Shown one piece after another: positions 34,761-46,975 of a DNA stretch of 64,000 nt. The stretch covers positions 1 through 64,000 of the forward strand of contig JAUJYZ010001428.1 in assembly GCA_033675265.1 (NCBI GenBank), read 5' to 3'. The notes beneath the pieces are model-generated. The model worked only from the letters and a program-made list of their open reading frames with translations, was not told the DNA's origin and ran no database searches. Source of the stretch: Actinostola sp. cb2023. Lineage: Eukaryota; Cnidaria; Anthozoa; Actiniaria; Actinostolidae. Every line of letters begins with the position of its first letter. Within the stretch, counting starts at the first letter, position 1. A program made the translations under genes and the position numbers.

Positions 34761-35409
34761 AATGGACATATTTGTCTAAGTTTCTGTAAAAAGGGACACG
34801 ACAAAGGTTCGACAATGGTCGTACGCTATGAAATGATGTGATATCATTTTTTTATGAAATCCACATACATGGCGAAACAGTGTCTGTACCTTAGCCTCGT
34901 TCCCATGCTAATCACGTGGCCACCTGTATCACGGACGAGGCCTGGTAATGTAACAATCACACATTTCATTGACTTGGGTGAATTTGGATAGATTTTACGC
35001 AATTCAAAATAAGTTATAGGTCATTTTATGGTCCAGTCTCGTTTCCATGCTGTCATGCTCACGTGACCAGCTTTATTACTTAACATTTTCATAGTTGTGT
35101 CAGATACACATATATGTAAAGTATGAGTAATTTCGGTAACGATTTGTTGCCATTAACGATGGTTATATCGCATTTTATGGCCCAGCCTCGTTTCCATGCT
35201 GGGCCATATACGTCACATTTTAAAACTTCCGTAGCGGCCGTCGGTACGAGTTACAAAATTGCCGACAACATGTTTCTTGTTCTATAGGGTCCCCTTAACA
35301 CATCTAGATAGGTGGCTTGCTTTCAGCACAAAATTCCCACGGGATTACACATGCTCCCTGACTAACTAGCCTTCTTCAGGTTAAGGAGAGATTTCCTCGT
35401 TAGTTTCCA

Positions 35410-35645
35410 TTTCATGATAAAAATCGTTACGGATCACTGATCTAATTCGACAATCTGAATACCTTTGGTCCGACCAGGGAGCAACCATCATTGTTCTATC
35501 TTTTTGTTCGTTTTTTCCTACCGTTACCGTGCACAAACAAAAGTGTATTGCATATATCAAAAGTTGAGCCAATGATAAAACCAAGGACCCAGTCACTCAA
35601 CCATAGCATGGCGAAGCTAATATAACCTAATAATCGCTTTTTAAA
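35410..35645. other. Spacer, no supported gene
   Basis: Continuation of the flank of the long-TIR element. A 71-codon minus ORF at 35381-35596 has no recognisable feature. Confidence 0.4.
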
Positions 35646-35647
35646 TT

Positions 35648-35826
35648 AATTATAAGTAATACCATGGCACTGAGGGATATTAGTGATTAAATGTCCCCGA
35701 AGCCGAGGGAAGTTTAGTGGAAGTCCCGAGCCTCCGGGCGAGGGACTTTTACTAAACTTCCCGAGGCTGAGGGACATTTAATCACTAATATCCCGAAGAA
35801 GCCATGGTATTAGTTTGTAATACCAT
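35648..35826. mobile_element. ~180-bp near-perfect palindrome
   Basis: The arms read TAATACCATGGC, then GATATTAGTGATTAAATG and TCCC with CGAGG, and repeat inverted. The centre is a GC-rich CCTCCGGGCGAGG stretch. A foldback MITE or a large hairpin when single-stranded. Confidence 0.8.
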
Positions 35827-36023
35827 GATCACCGAGGAAATGGACAAAAATACAGGCTTGAGTTAACGGCGCAAAGGAGAATATATTATAGTGTTTTGTG
35901 AAAGAGTCTTGATTAGACTGTACTCTGGGGAATGCTTCATGTTGCACATCTTTGTTTCATTTACACAATAAAAGAGTATAAATTAGTTATAGTAAGGAGT
36001 ACCTGAAGGTAAACAGATCAGAA

Positions 36024-36155
36024 ATGGCGGAAGGTCGGTTTAATTTTATGAGAGATGACGAAGTGGAGCAAGTAAGAGAGAATACGGTTCCTCAAAATAC
36101 TAAAAAGCACATACAGAAAAAGAGGAAAGTGCCAACTCATTGTGTGAACAAATAA
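36024..36155 (+). pseudogene. 43-codon ORF fragment within the inverted-repeat element
   Basis: It starts MAEGRFNFMRDDEVEQV and continues with ENTVPQNTKK, then a basic KKRKVP stretch, and stops. The first ~28 residues have the composition of a real protein. From memory they recall the N-terminus of Crypton-derived KIAA1958/ZMYM-like proteins (FN...S/RDDEV...NTKK). The rest of such a protein is absent, so this would be a deletion derivative. The KKRKVP run looks like a nuclear-localisation signal. The assignment is weak. Confidence 0.35.
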
Positions 36156-36385
36156 CAGAAATAGGTCTAATCAAATATCCTTTGAATTCGACTTTTTGCA
36201 TTTCCTTCTATTGCGCATGCGTTAACGATGTTGTGGATATCAAAATACCACTGTATTGAGCTTCACACATCCCACACGTCTTGAATGCTCGAGTCGTCAT
36301 AAGTAGAGGAGCGATTAAATACTATTTGGTTTGCTCTTGGGTCCCAATGATTGTGTGTACACCTGGTGTATATGAGGGACTGACT

Positions 36386-36575
36386 TGCATCCTCATGCAT
36401 AGTAATGAGGGATATTTAGTCTAAATGTCCCTCATGAATATAATCATGAAGGACATTTAGTCTAAATTTCCCTCATGATTGTATTCATGAGGGAGATTTA
36501 GTCTAAATTTCCCTCATGATTGTATTCATGAGGGAGATTTAGTCTAAATTTCCCTCATTACTATGCATGAGCGAT
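36386..36575. repeat. Tandem array of small palindromes (CTCATGA / TTTAGTCTAAAT)
   Basis: Three to four units of ~52 bp. Each holds the perfect palindrome ATTTAGTCTAAAT flanked by GAGGG and CCCTC, joined through ATGATTGTATTCAT. ATGCATAGTAATGAGGG and its complement close both ends, so the whole block is itself an inverted repeat. Confidence 0.85.
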
Positions 36576-36659
36576 GCTTGACTTAGAGCTTTCGCGAGGG
36601 ATGTTCGTTGTTAAATGTTCCTCGTGGAACAATGAAAACCGAGGTGATCATGGTATTAT

Positions 36660-37263
36660 TTATAATAAGCTTCTTTTCCTTGTTATATTGCAACATCTAT
36701 TGGTATCCAAAATAGTAATAAGTTACATTAATTATAATGATATCAACTCCTCCATCTTTTATATCCATCTTTTGTTATTTAATTGTTATCTTATCATTAT
36801 TATAATTATTTGCAATTAATATTATATAGAAATAACCTTTGAATCAAATGAAAGAAATTGCATCTGACATAAAACAAAAGATTGTGTACGGTCAATGGCA
36901 CATGATGGGCCTATGCCACATCCATGTTAGTTTCTTTGTCAGGTCATTTGAAGTTTGTCTGGCTAACGAGTCTATTCGATTTTAAAACTATGGTTCGACA
37001 AATCAATACATTAAATTTCTACACACATTTGTGTTGGGTCCACATTTAGCGGTGAGACTCGTTCACTAATATAATATAAGCCGCGGTATTGCAGAAACAT
37101 TATATACAAATTAAGGAAATTGACACAACTTCGTTTTCTAATAAATTGTATGAGCTTGCATAATTTTCCCGCAATACCGCACCTCACTCGACTCGTTGTA
37201 CTGTTCATGATCCCGCCGTACTATTCGACTACCAAATGACATACGGTATTAATACTAGTTAGC
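36660..37263. other. Spacer, no supported gene
   Basis: AT-rich sequence with short ORFs only, and no recognisable repeat. Confidence 0.45.
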
Positions 37264-38228
37264 AGCCTACTCGCAGACAGTCGATGCTTAGTATTAAATG
37301 ACAACATATAATAGTTGTAGACTGAATGGTGGTATATAGTGGTTTTACTTAACTATTTCACGGGTTCAATAAAATCGCTCCAAATGCCGGGATTAATATT
37401 ATATTTTGTACTCACGTGAAGGATGGAAACCAACCAGTATTGATGTAACCACGATGACATATATCTTTGTAGCCATTCTAACCATCTCTGTACAACGTAC
37501 TGTAGATATAGTTACGTATATCTGCTAGATGTGTCTGTAGTTAGTAGAGGTTTCTGTCGACCTTCACTTCCTTGTGTCACGGCACAGGAAGCCCAATCTC
37601 TGTGTTTGTATGTACGTCATAAAGCCGCCACGGGAAAGGAATCCGAGAACGACATTCCGATAATTGTTTATCATTATTTTTATGGTTAGTGATTTCAGGG
37701 CCGTATACAGCACAGGAGCAAGAGGGGCAGTTGCCCGGCCCTAGCAGGGCGAAAAAGATACCAAAAAGTGACAGAGAACTGTACTATTTTTATTTAATCT
37801 GCCCCCTGCCCCCCCCCCCCCCCCCCCCCCCCTTGAATGTTGGGTTACCCTGGATTTAAAATCAGTATTTGCTATTGATGATTTATTAGTTTCACCCACC
37901 TCCTCTGTCAGTTCAGCTTTCTGTGCTTGGGATACCTGTGTTAAATTTACGGACGAGAGGAGACTAGTCCCCAAGTTGAGTTGCCTGCATAAGAGGCCAG
38001 TTCCAAAAAGAAGCTTATGGTAGTGATTTCGACTGGTTTAAACCCGGCCTTAGAGGGGGTACTCCGGTCATGATAAAAAAATGACGGATGAATCCATAAT
38101 TAATAATAATAATCCCCCTCCCCCAGTCTTCATGCACTCGTTTTGCATAGGGTCTATCGTTTCGAGCCTTGGCCTTCGTCGGAGTAAGAGGGAGTGTAAA
38201 GGACTAGCGAGGGTTAATATATGAACAA
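37264..38228. repeat. Segmental duplicate, long copy: left part
   Basis: Matches 8344-9013 with scattered differences and extra sequence at ~37840-38120. It includes a GGGCCGTATACAGCACAGG-type MITE fragment and a run of about 26 C at ~37809-37834, a likely length artefact or mononucleotide repeat. Confidence 0.88.
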
Positions 38229-39946
38229 GACGCTCAATGAGCGTACACTCGGGCTTATGAAAAGGACAATGTCAGTTGCGTGAGGAGAGACCTGACAATG
38301 ACTGACAGTTGCGTGACGAGGGAGACTATATGTCTGCCAGATGAAGGGCTATACGATCTCGATTTACGAACATTGACCTTACTTGCCTTAAATGCTTTGA
38401 TGTAGTTTTGAAGTACGATTTTTACGATTCCTTTTCCTTCTGAATTTTTCAAACGTGGAATAAAATAAACATCCATCATGAGTTAGAACTTCGTATTTTT
38501 AAACATCCAGTTGATTCAGTATGATGTGACAAAGCTCGACCAATCTGCTGTCTCTGCCTATACAGTGGGTACAAATAAACAAGTTATATACAAGTTTAAA
38601 AAATCTTGTTCGATTTATCTCGAAATCAGAAAGGAATTATCGATTAAAAATCAAAAGCTGCTTGATCTGTTAGATTAAGATGTGACCTCAAGTGACCTCA
38701 AATACGTTTAAATACGTATGACAGCGTACTTTCAAGAGTCGGAGATCTTTATCTATGAGTCACCGACCGAAATAGTCTCCCTTGTCACTGAGCGTCTTCT
38801 TCTGCAATAGATCCCTAAAATCTAAGGACGTTTTGATTTCGATTGTATTTTTGCCGTTCACTGACCTGTTTTGAGCGTGGAAATTCTGTTTTAAATAGCC
38901 TACGCGGCAGTTCTATATAAAACAAGACGCTCAATGAGCGTACACTCGGGCTTATGAAAAGGACAATGTCAGTTGCGTGAGGAGAGACCTGACAATGACT
39001 GACAGTTGCGTGACGAGGGAGACTATATGTCTGCCAGATGAAGGGCTATACGATTTACGAACATTGACCTTGCTTGCCTTAAATGCTTTGATGTAGTTTT
39101 TTTGAAAGAACGATTTTTACGATTCCTTTTCCTTCTGAATTTTTCAAACGTGGAATAAAATAAACATCCATCATGAGCTACTGAAAATAACTCGACTGTT
39201 TGCATGACTTCTGTACATATAGCTTTCTGTCAATAGATGGAGTTATACATGACCGTTGTACGGCGTTGGTCGTGAGTTTAATTATAACAAGAGTCCGCGG
39301 AGATCTTTATCTATGAGTCAGACACAAGTCTCCCTCGTCATTGAGCGTCTTCTTCTATAATAGATCCCTAAAATCTAAGGACGTTTTTGATTTCGATTGT
39401 ATTTTTGCCGTTCACTGACCTGTTTTGAGCGTGGAAATTCGGTTTTAAATCAACGGTTCTAAAATTAGGTCGCCGGTAATAGATGTATGACTCAGATAAG
39501 GATCACTTTACAACTGTCATCTTACTGAAAAGAACACGGATTTTCGAACATTGACCTTGCTCGATCGCCTTTGTCTCAATTCATTTTTGGATATGAGTTC
39601 GAGTTCGTGGAAAGGCGTTATAGAACAGCCGATAAAACACGGGCTTTAAACAGGCTCATTTCACAGACAAAAGCATACGGCTATTCGTGTGGGCCCACTC
39701 TGAAAGATGTCGTTTCATTTATAACAAAAGCAAACGCGCCTTAGCTTCATCGTGGAATGATCAACTACAATCCTGAACTTAATAGCTTGAAGATCTATGA
39801 TGAGAAATCTTGAAACTCGATAGGATCAAATACATCGCATTCTTCGCATTTTTTTGTCATTCCTTCACCTGAAAAAAAAAAAAAAAAAAAAAAAAAGTGT
39901 ATTTTCTAACTCGGGCTTCCTTCGGAAGGGCCCGAGTAAAAAACCC
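38229..39946. repeat. 1.7 kb specific to the long copy, with two internal direct duplications and a poly(A) run
   Basis: A ~255-bp block starting AAGACGCTCAATGAGCGTAC occurs at ~38226-38478 and again at ~38924-39177. A second block (GAGATCTTTATCTATGAGTC to TGAGCGTGGAAATTC) occurs at ~38742-38885 and ~39299-39442. About 27 A follow at ~39870-39896, then a hairpin ACTCGGGCTTCC / GGAAGGGCCCGAGT at 39910-39938. The short copy at 9013 lacks the whole stretch, so it was inserted or deleted after the duplication. The poly(A) suggests retroposition but no ORF is present. Confidence 0.7.
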
Positions 39947-40029
39947 CGATTAACCAAAGAAAAGGCGTAGAAAGGAAACGACAACAATAGGTTAAAATTA
40001 GAGTTGCGAAAACCGTTAGAAAGACGAGA

Positions 40030-43000
40030 AGAGAAGTGGGTACAAATAAACAAGTTATATAAACAATTAATTAATCTCAAGGTGTTTTTATTGTTTATTC
40101 GTTGCGTATGTAATGATAATAGTCAACAAGAGCAGTGGCAACAAATAAACAAGTTATATCAACAATTAATTAATCTCAAGGTGTTTTATTGTTTATTCGT
40201 TGCGTATGTAATGATAATAGTCAACAAGAGCAGTGGGTACAAATAAACAAGTTATATCAACAATTAATTAATCTCAAGATGTTTTATTGTTTATTCGTTG
40301 CGTATGTAATGATAATAGTCAACAAGAGCAGTGGGTACAAATAAACAAGTTATATCAACAATGAATTAATCTCCAGGTGTTTTATTGTTTATTCGTTGCG
40401 TATGTAATGATAATAGTCAACAAGAGCAGTGAGTACAAATAAACAAGTTATATCAACAATTAATTAATCTCAAGGTGTTTTATTGTTTATTCGTTGCGTA
40501 TGTAATGATAATAGTCAACAAGAGCAGTGGGTACAAATAAACAAGTTATATAAACAATGAATTAATCTCAAGGTGTTTTATTGTTTATTCGTTGCGTATG
40601 TAATGATAATAGTCAACAAGAGCAGTGGGTACAAATAAACAAGTTATATAAACAATGAATTAATCTCAAGGTGTTTTATTGTTTATTCGTTGCGTATGTA
40701 ATGATAATAGTCAACAAGAGCAGTGGGTACAAATAAACAAGTTATATCAACAATTAATTCATCTCAAGGTGTTTTATTGTTTATTCGTTGCGTATGTAAT
40801 GATAATAGTCAACAAGAGCAGTGGGTACAAATAAACAAGTTATATCTACAATTAATTCATCTCAAGGTGTTTTATTGTTTATTCGTTGCGTATGTAATGA
40901 TAATAGTCAACAAGAGCAGTGGGTACAAATAAACAAGTTATATAAACAATTAATTAATCTCAAGGTGTTTTATTGTTTATTCGTTGCGTATGTAATGATA
41001 ATAGTCAACAAGAGCAGTGGGTACAAATAAACAAGTTATATCAACAATTAATTAATCTCAAGGTGTTTTATTGTTTATTCGTTGCGTATGTAATGATAAT
41101 AGTCAACAAGAGCAGTGGGTACAAATAAACAAGTTATATAAACAATTAATTAATCTCAAGGTGTTTTATTGTTTATTCGTTGCGTATGTAATGATAATAG
41201 TCAACAAGAGCAGTGGGTACAAATAAACAAGTTATATCAACAATTAATTAATCTCAAGGTGTTTTATTGTTTATTCGTTGCGTATGTAATGATAATAGTC
41301 AACAAGAGCAGTGGGTACAAATAAACAAGTTATATCAACAATTAATTAATCTCAAGGTGTTTTATTGTTTATTCGTTGCGTATGTAATGATAATAGTCAA
41401 CAAGAGCAGTGGGTACAAATAAACAAGTTATATCAACAATGAATTAATCTCAAGGTGTTTTATTGTTTATTCGTTGCGTATGTAATGATAATAGTCAACA
41501 AGAGCAGTGGGTACAAATAAACAAGTTATATAAACAATTAATTAATCTCAAGGTGTTTTATTGTTTATTCGTTGCGTATGTAATGATAATAGTCAACAAG
41601 AGCAGTGGGTACAAATAAACAAGTTATATAAACAATTAATTAATCTCAAGGTGTTTTATTGTTTATTCGTAGCGTATGTAATGATAATAGTCAACAAGAG
41701 CAGTGGGTACAAATAAACAAGTTATATAAACAATGAATTAATCTCAAGGTGTTTTATTGTTTATTCGTTGCGTATGTAATGATAATAGTCAACAAGAGCA
41801 GTGGGTACAAATAAACAAGTTATATAAACAATTAATTAATCTCAAGGTGTTTTATTGTTTATTCGTTGCGTATGTAATGGTAATAGTCAACAAGAGCAGT
41901 GTGTACAAATAAACAAGTTATATAAACAATTAATTAATCTCAAGGTGTTTTATTGTTTATTCGTTGCGTATGTAATGATAATAGTCAACAAGAGCAGTGG
42001 GTACAAATAAACAAGTTATATCAACAATTAATTAATCTCAAGGTGTTTTATTGTTTATTCGTTGCGTATGTAATGATAATAGTCAACAAGAGCAGTGGGT
42101 ACAAATAAACAAGTTATATCAACAATGAATTAATCTCAAGGTGTTTTATTGTTTATTCGTTGCGTATGTAATGATAATAGTCAACAAGAGCAGTGGGTAC
42201 AAATAAACAAGTTATATAAACAATTAATTAATCTCAAGGTGTTTTATTGTTTATTCGTTGCGTATGTAATGATAATAGTCAACAAGAGCAGTGGGTACAA
42301 ATAAACAAGTTTATATAAACAATTAATTAATCTCAAGGTGTTTTATTGTTTATTCGTTGCGTATGTAATGATAATAGTCAACAAGAGCAGTGGGTACAAA
42401 TAAACAAGTTATATAAACAATTAATTAATCTCAAGGTGTTTTATTGTTTATTCGTTGCGTATGTAATGATAATAGTCAACAAGAGCAGTGGGTACAAATA
42501 AACAAGTTATATCAACAATTAATTAATCTCAAGGTGTTTTATTGTTTATTCGTTGCGTATGTAATGATAATAGTCAACAAGAGCAGTGGGTACAAATAAA
42601 CAAAACAAGTTATATCAACAATTAATTAATCTCAAGGTGTTTTATTGTTTATTCGTTGCGTATGTAATGATAATAGTCAACAAGAGCAGTGGGTACAAAT
42701 AAACAAGTTATATAAACAATTAATTAATCTCAAGGTGTTTTATTGTTTATTCGTTGCGTATGTAATGATAATAGTCAACAAGAGCAGTGAGTACAAATAA
42801 ACAAGTTATATCAACAATTAATTAATCTCAAGGTGTTTTATTGTTTATTCGTAGCGTATGTAATGATAATAGTCAACAAGAGCAGTGGGTACAAATAAAC
42901 AAGTTATATCAACAATTAATTAATCTCAAGGTGTTTGTATTGTTTATTCGTTGCGTATGTAATGATAATAGTCAACAAGAGCAGTGGGTACAAATAAACA

Positions 43001-46000
43001 AGTTATATCAACAATTAATTCATCTCAAGGTGTTTTATTGTTTATTCGTTGCGTATGTAATGATAATAGTCAACAAGAGCAGTGGGTACAAATAAACAAG
43101 TTATATCAACAATTAATTCATCTCAAGGTGTTTTATTGTTTATTCGTTGCGTATGTAATGATAATAGTCAACAAGAGCAGTGGGTACAAATAAACAAGTT
43201 ATATAAACAATTAATTAATCTCAAGGTGTTTTATTGTTTATTCGTTGCGTATGTAATGATAATAGTCAACAAGAGCAGTGGGTACAAATAAACAAGTTAT
43301 AAAAACAATTAATTAATCTCAAGGTGTTTTATTGTTTATTCGTTGCGTATGTAATGATAATAGTCAACAAGAGCAGTGGGTACAAATAAACAAGTTATAT
43401 AAACAATTAATTAATCTCAAGGTGTTTTATTGTTTATTCGTTGCGTATGTAATGATAATAGTCAACAAGAGCAGTGGGTACAAATAAACAAGTTATATAA
43501 ACAATTAATTAATCTCAAGGTGTTTTATTGTTTATTCGTTGCGTATGTAATGATAATAGTCAACAAGAGCAGTGGGTACAAATAAACAAGTTATATAAAC
43601 AATTAATTAATCTCAAGGTGTTTTATTGTTTATTCGTTGCGTATGTAATGATAATAGTCAACAAGAGCAGTGGGTACAAATAAACAAGTTATATCAACAA
43701 TTAATTAATCTCAAGGTGTTTTATTGTTTATTCGTTGCGTATGTAATGATAATAGTCAACAAGAGCAGTGGGTACAAATAAACAAGTTATATCTACAATG
43801 AATTAATCTCAAGGTGTTTTATTGTTTATTCGTTGCGTATGTAATGATAATAGTCAACAAGAGCAGTGAGTACAAATAAACAAGTTATATCAACAATTAA
43901 TTAATCTCAAGGTGTTTTATTGTTTATTCGTTGCGTATGTAATGATAATAGTCAACAAGAGCAGTGGGTACAAATAAACAAGTTATATCTACAATTAATT
44001 AATCTCAAGGTGTTTTATTGTTTTTATTCGTTGCGTATGTAATGATAATAGTCAACAAGAGCAGTGGGTACAAATAAACAAGTTATATAAACAATGAATT
44101 AATCTCAAGGTGTTTTATTGTTTATTCGTTGCGTATGTAATGATAATAGTCAACAAGAGCAGTGAGTACAAATAAACAAGTTATATAAACAATGAATTAA
44201 TCTCAAGGTGTTTTATTGTTTATTCGTTGCGTATGTAATGATAATAGTCAACAAGAGCAGTGGGTACAAATAAACAAGTTATATCTACAATTAATTAATC
44301 TCAAGGTGTTTTATTTGTTTATTCGTTGCGTATGTAATGATAATAGTCAACAAGAGCAGTGGGTACAAATAAACAAGTTATATCAACAATTAATTAATCT
44401 CAAGGTGTTTTATTGTTTATTCGTTGCGTATGTAATGATAATAGTCAACAAGAGCAGTGGGTACAAATAAACAAGTTATATAAACAATTAATTAATCTCA
44501 AGGTGTTTTATTGTTTATTCGTTGCGTATGTAATGATAATAGTCAACAAGAGCAGTGGGTACAAATAAACAAGTTATATAAACAATTAATTAATCTCAAG
44601 GTGTTTTATTGTTTATTCGTTGCGTATGTAATGATAATAGTCAACAAGAGCAGTGGGTACAAATAAACAAGTTATATCAACAATTAATTCATCTCAAGGT
44701 GTTTTATTGTTTATTCGTTGCGTATGTAATGATAATAGTCAACAAGAGCAGTGGGTACAAATAAACAAGTTATATAAACAATTAATTCATCTCAAGGTGT
44801 TTTATTGTTTATTCGTTGCGTATGTAATGATAATAGTCAACAAGAGCAGTGGGTACAAATAAACAAGTTATATAAACAATTAATTAATCTCAAGGTGTTT
44901 TATTGTTTATTCGTTGCGTATGTAATGATAATAGTCAACAAGAGCAGTGGGTACAAATAAACAAGTTATATAAACAATTAATTAATCTCAAGGTGTTTTA
45001 TTGTTTATTCGTTGCGTATGTAATGATAATAGTCAACAAGAGCAGTGGGTACAAATAAACAAGTTATATCAACAATTAATTAATCTCAAGGTGTTTTATT
45101 GTTTATTCGTTGCGTATGTAATGATAATAGTCAACAAGAGCAGTGAGTACAAATAAACAAGTTATATCAACAATTAATTAATCTCAAGGTGTTTTATTGT
45201 TTATTCGTTGCGTATGTAATGATAATAGTCAACAAGAGCAGTGGGTACAAATAAACAAGTTATATAAACAATTAATTAATCTCAAGGTGTTTTATTGTTT
45301 ATTCGTTGCGTATGTAATGATAATAGTCAACAAGAGCAGTGAGTACAAATAAACAAGTTATATCAACAATGAATTAATCTCAAGGTGTTTTATTGTTTAT
45401 TCGTAGCGTATGTAATGATAATAGTCAACAAGAGCAGTGGGTACAAATAAACAAGTTATATCAACAATTAATTAATCTCAAGGTGTTTTATTGTTTATTC
45501 GTTGCGTATGTAATGATAATAGTCAACAAGAGCAGTGGGTACAAATAAACAAGTTATATCAACAATTAATTCATCTCAAGGGTGTTTTATTGTTTATTCG
45601 TTGCGTATGTAATGATAATAGTCAACAAGAGCAGTGGGTACAAATAAACAAGTTATATAAACAATTAATTCATCTCAAGGTGTTTTATTGTTTATTCGTT
45701 GCGTATGTAATGATAATAGTCAACAAGAGCAGTGGGTACAAATAAACAAGTTATATAAACAATTAATTAATCTCAAGGTGTTTTATTGTTTATTCGTTGC
45801 GTATGTAGTGATAATAGTCAACAAGAGCAGTGGGTACAAATAAACAAGTTATAAAACAATTAATTAATCTCAAGGTGTTTTATTGTTTATTCGTTGCGTA
45901 TGTAATGATAATAGTCAACAAGAGCAGTGGGTACAAATAAACAAGTTTATAAAAACAATTAATTAATCTCAAGGTGTTTTATTGTTTATTCGTTGCGTAT

Positions 46001-46512
46001 GTAATGATAATAGTCAACAAGAGCAGTGGGTACAAATAAACAAGTTATATAAACAATCAATTAATCTCAAGGTGTTTTATTGTTTATTCGTTGCGTATGT
46101 AATGATAATAGTCAACAAGAGCAGTGGGTACAAATAAACAAGTTATATCAACAACAATTAATTAATCTCAAGGTGTTTTATTGTTTATTCGTTGCGTATG
46201 TAATGATAATAGTCAACAAGAGCAGTGGGTACAAATAAACAAGTTATATAAACAATTAATTAATCTCAAGGTGTTTTATTGTTTATTCGTTGCGTATGTA
46301 ATGATAATAGTCAACAAGAGCAGTGGGTACAAATAAACAAGTTATATCAACAATTAATTAATCTCAAGGTGTTTTATTGTTTATTCGTTGCGTATGTAAT
46401 GATAATAGTCAACAAGAGCAGTGGGTACAAATAAACAAGTTATATCAACAATTAATCTCAAGGTGTTTTATTGTTTATTCGTTGCGTATGTAATGATAAT
46501 AGTCTAAAACTA
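40030..46512. repeat. 98-bp satellite array, about 66 units
   Basis: Units start CAACAAGAGCAGTGGGTAC and recur every 98 bases (40222, 40320, 40418 and so on), with very high identity. Recurrent variants are TATATCAAC, TATATAAAC or TATATCTAC; AATTAATTAATC, AATGAATTAATC or AATTAATTCATC; and GTGGG or GTGAG. A few units carry 1-4-base indels (for example at ~42601 and ~46150). Because 98 is not a multiple of three, frames rotate and ORFs of at most ~84 codons arise repeatedly. They are not genes. One diverged unit stands alone at ~9103-9205. Confidence 0.98.
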
Positions 46513-46975
46513 CTGCTAGCCTCGCGCGCGCGTACAGGGAACCTGGGATCGAGGAAGTCAAATTGACCCTAAAATTCTCTAAAAATAAAAGTATTCAGGT
46601 TAAGATGGGAACCAGTTCTCTCGCTTCCCGATTTTGGAACGCCTGACTGATAAAAGTGGTTAACATACTTTGATAAGCAAAACTAATACTATTAAAATAC
46701 TATTCTTATTTGAAACTATAATTCTATTCTCTATTGAAAACTATGATAAATTTAAATTGTTCTTTGTTTTTAAAACTACTGTAAGGAAGCCATCTTGAAA
46801 GGTAACCTGCCTTACGTGAAAACGAGGCTGCTACGCAGTTTAAGCCTCGTGTTCATTCGGCAAGGGCTTGGTTACCTTTCAAAATGGCTGCTCAGTTATA
46901 TACTTTGGAGCAGAAAACCGCTAATCTTATTCTATAAATTATATTAATGCAACTTGGTCGCGTGTTTTCGTGCAT
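46513..46975. repeat. Segmental duplicate, long copy: right part
   Basis: Follows the array with TCTAAAACTACTGCTAGCC and matches 9203-9607 plus 9843-9912, without the 235-bp MITE. Contains inverted motifs around AACGAGGCTGCTACGCAG and AAGGTAACC / GGTTACCTTTC. Confidence 0.88.

Larger units (their letters stand above)
31494..35364 (+). mobile_element. 3.87-kb element with ~430-bp terminal inverted repeats
   Basis: Left TIR 31494-31929 and right TIR 34939-35364 are inverted copies with only scattered differences. They start TAGTCAGGGAGC at both outer ends. ACT lies directly outside each end (31491-31493 and 35365-35367), consistent with a 3-bp target duplication. Joining the outer flanks restores a hammerhead-like motif also present at 52.37 kb. 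Each TIR contains two copies of a CATGGAAACGAGGCTGG unit ~150 bp apart, one in a small GGCCCAGC/GCTGGGCC hairpin. The interior carries a decayed ORF on the plus strand. No transposase domain that I can name is present. The TIR start and TSD do not match a superfamily I recognise with confidence. Confidence 0.85.
35818..36658. mobile_element. 841-bp element bounded by TAATACCATGATCACC inverted ends
   Basis: The short terminal inverted repeat TAATACCATGATCACC at 35818 is matched by its complement at 36643-36658. Its left end overlaps the right arm of the palindrome at 35648-35826, so the two share a terminal sequence and are probably related. The interior holds a 43-codon ORF (36024-36155) and a palindromic tandem repeat (36386-36575). 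Confidence 0.55.

Noticed and set aside
40004..46240. Recurring 69-84-codon ORFs with QEQWVQINKLY and related segments
   Set aside because: They are the 98-bp satellite read through two to three units. The unit is not a multiple of three and every chain ends in a stop. No start or splice context is present.
40030..46512. CRISPR-like regularity of the 98-bp array
   Set aside because: The whole unit repeats and there are no unique spacers. The surroundings are eukaryotic.
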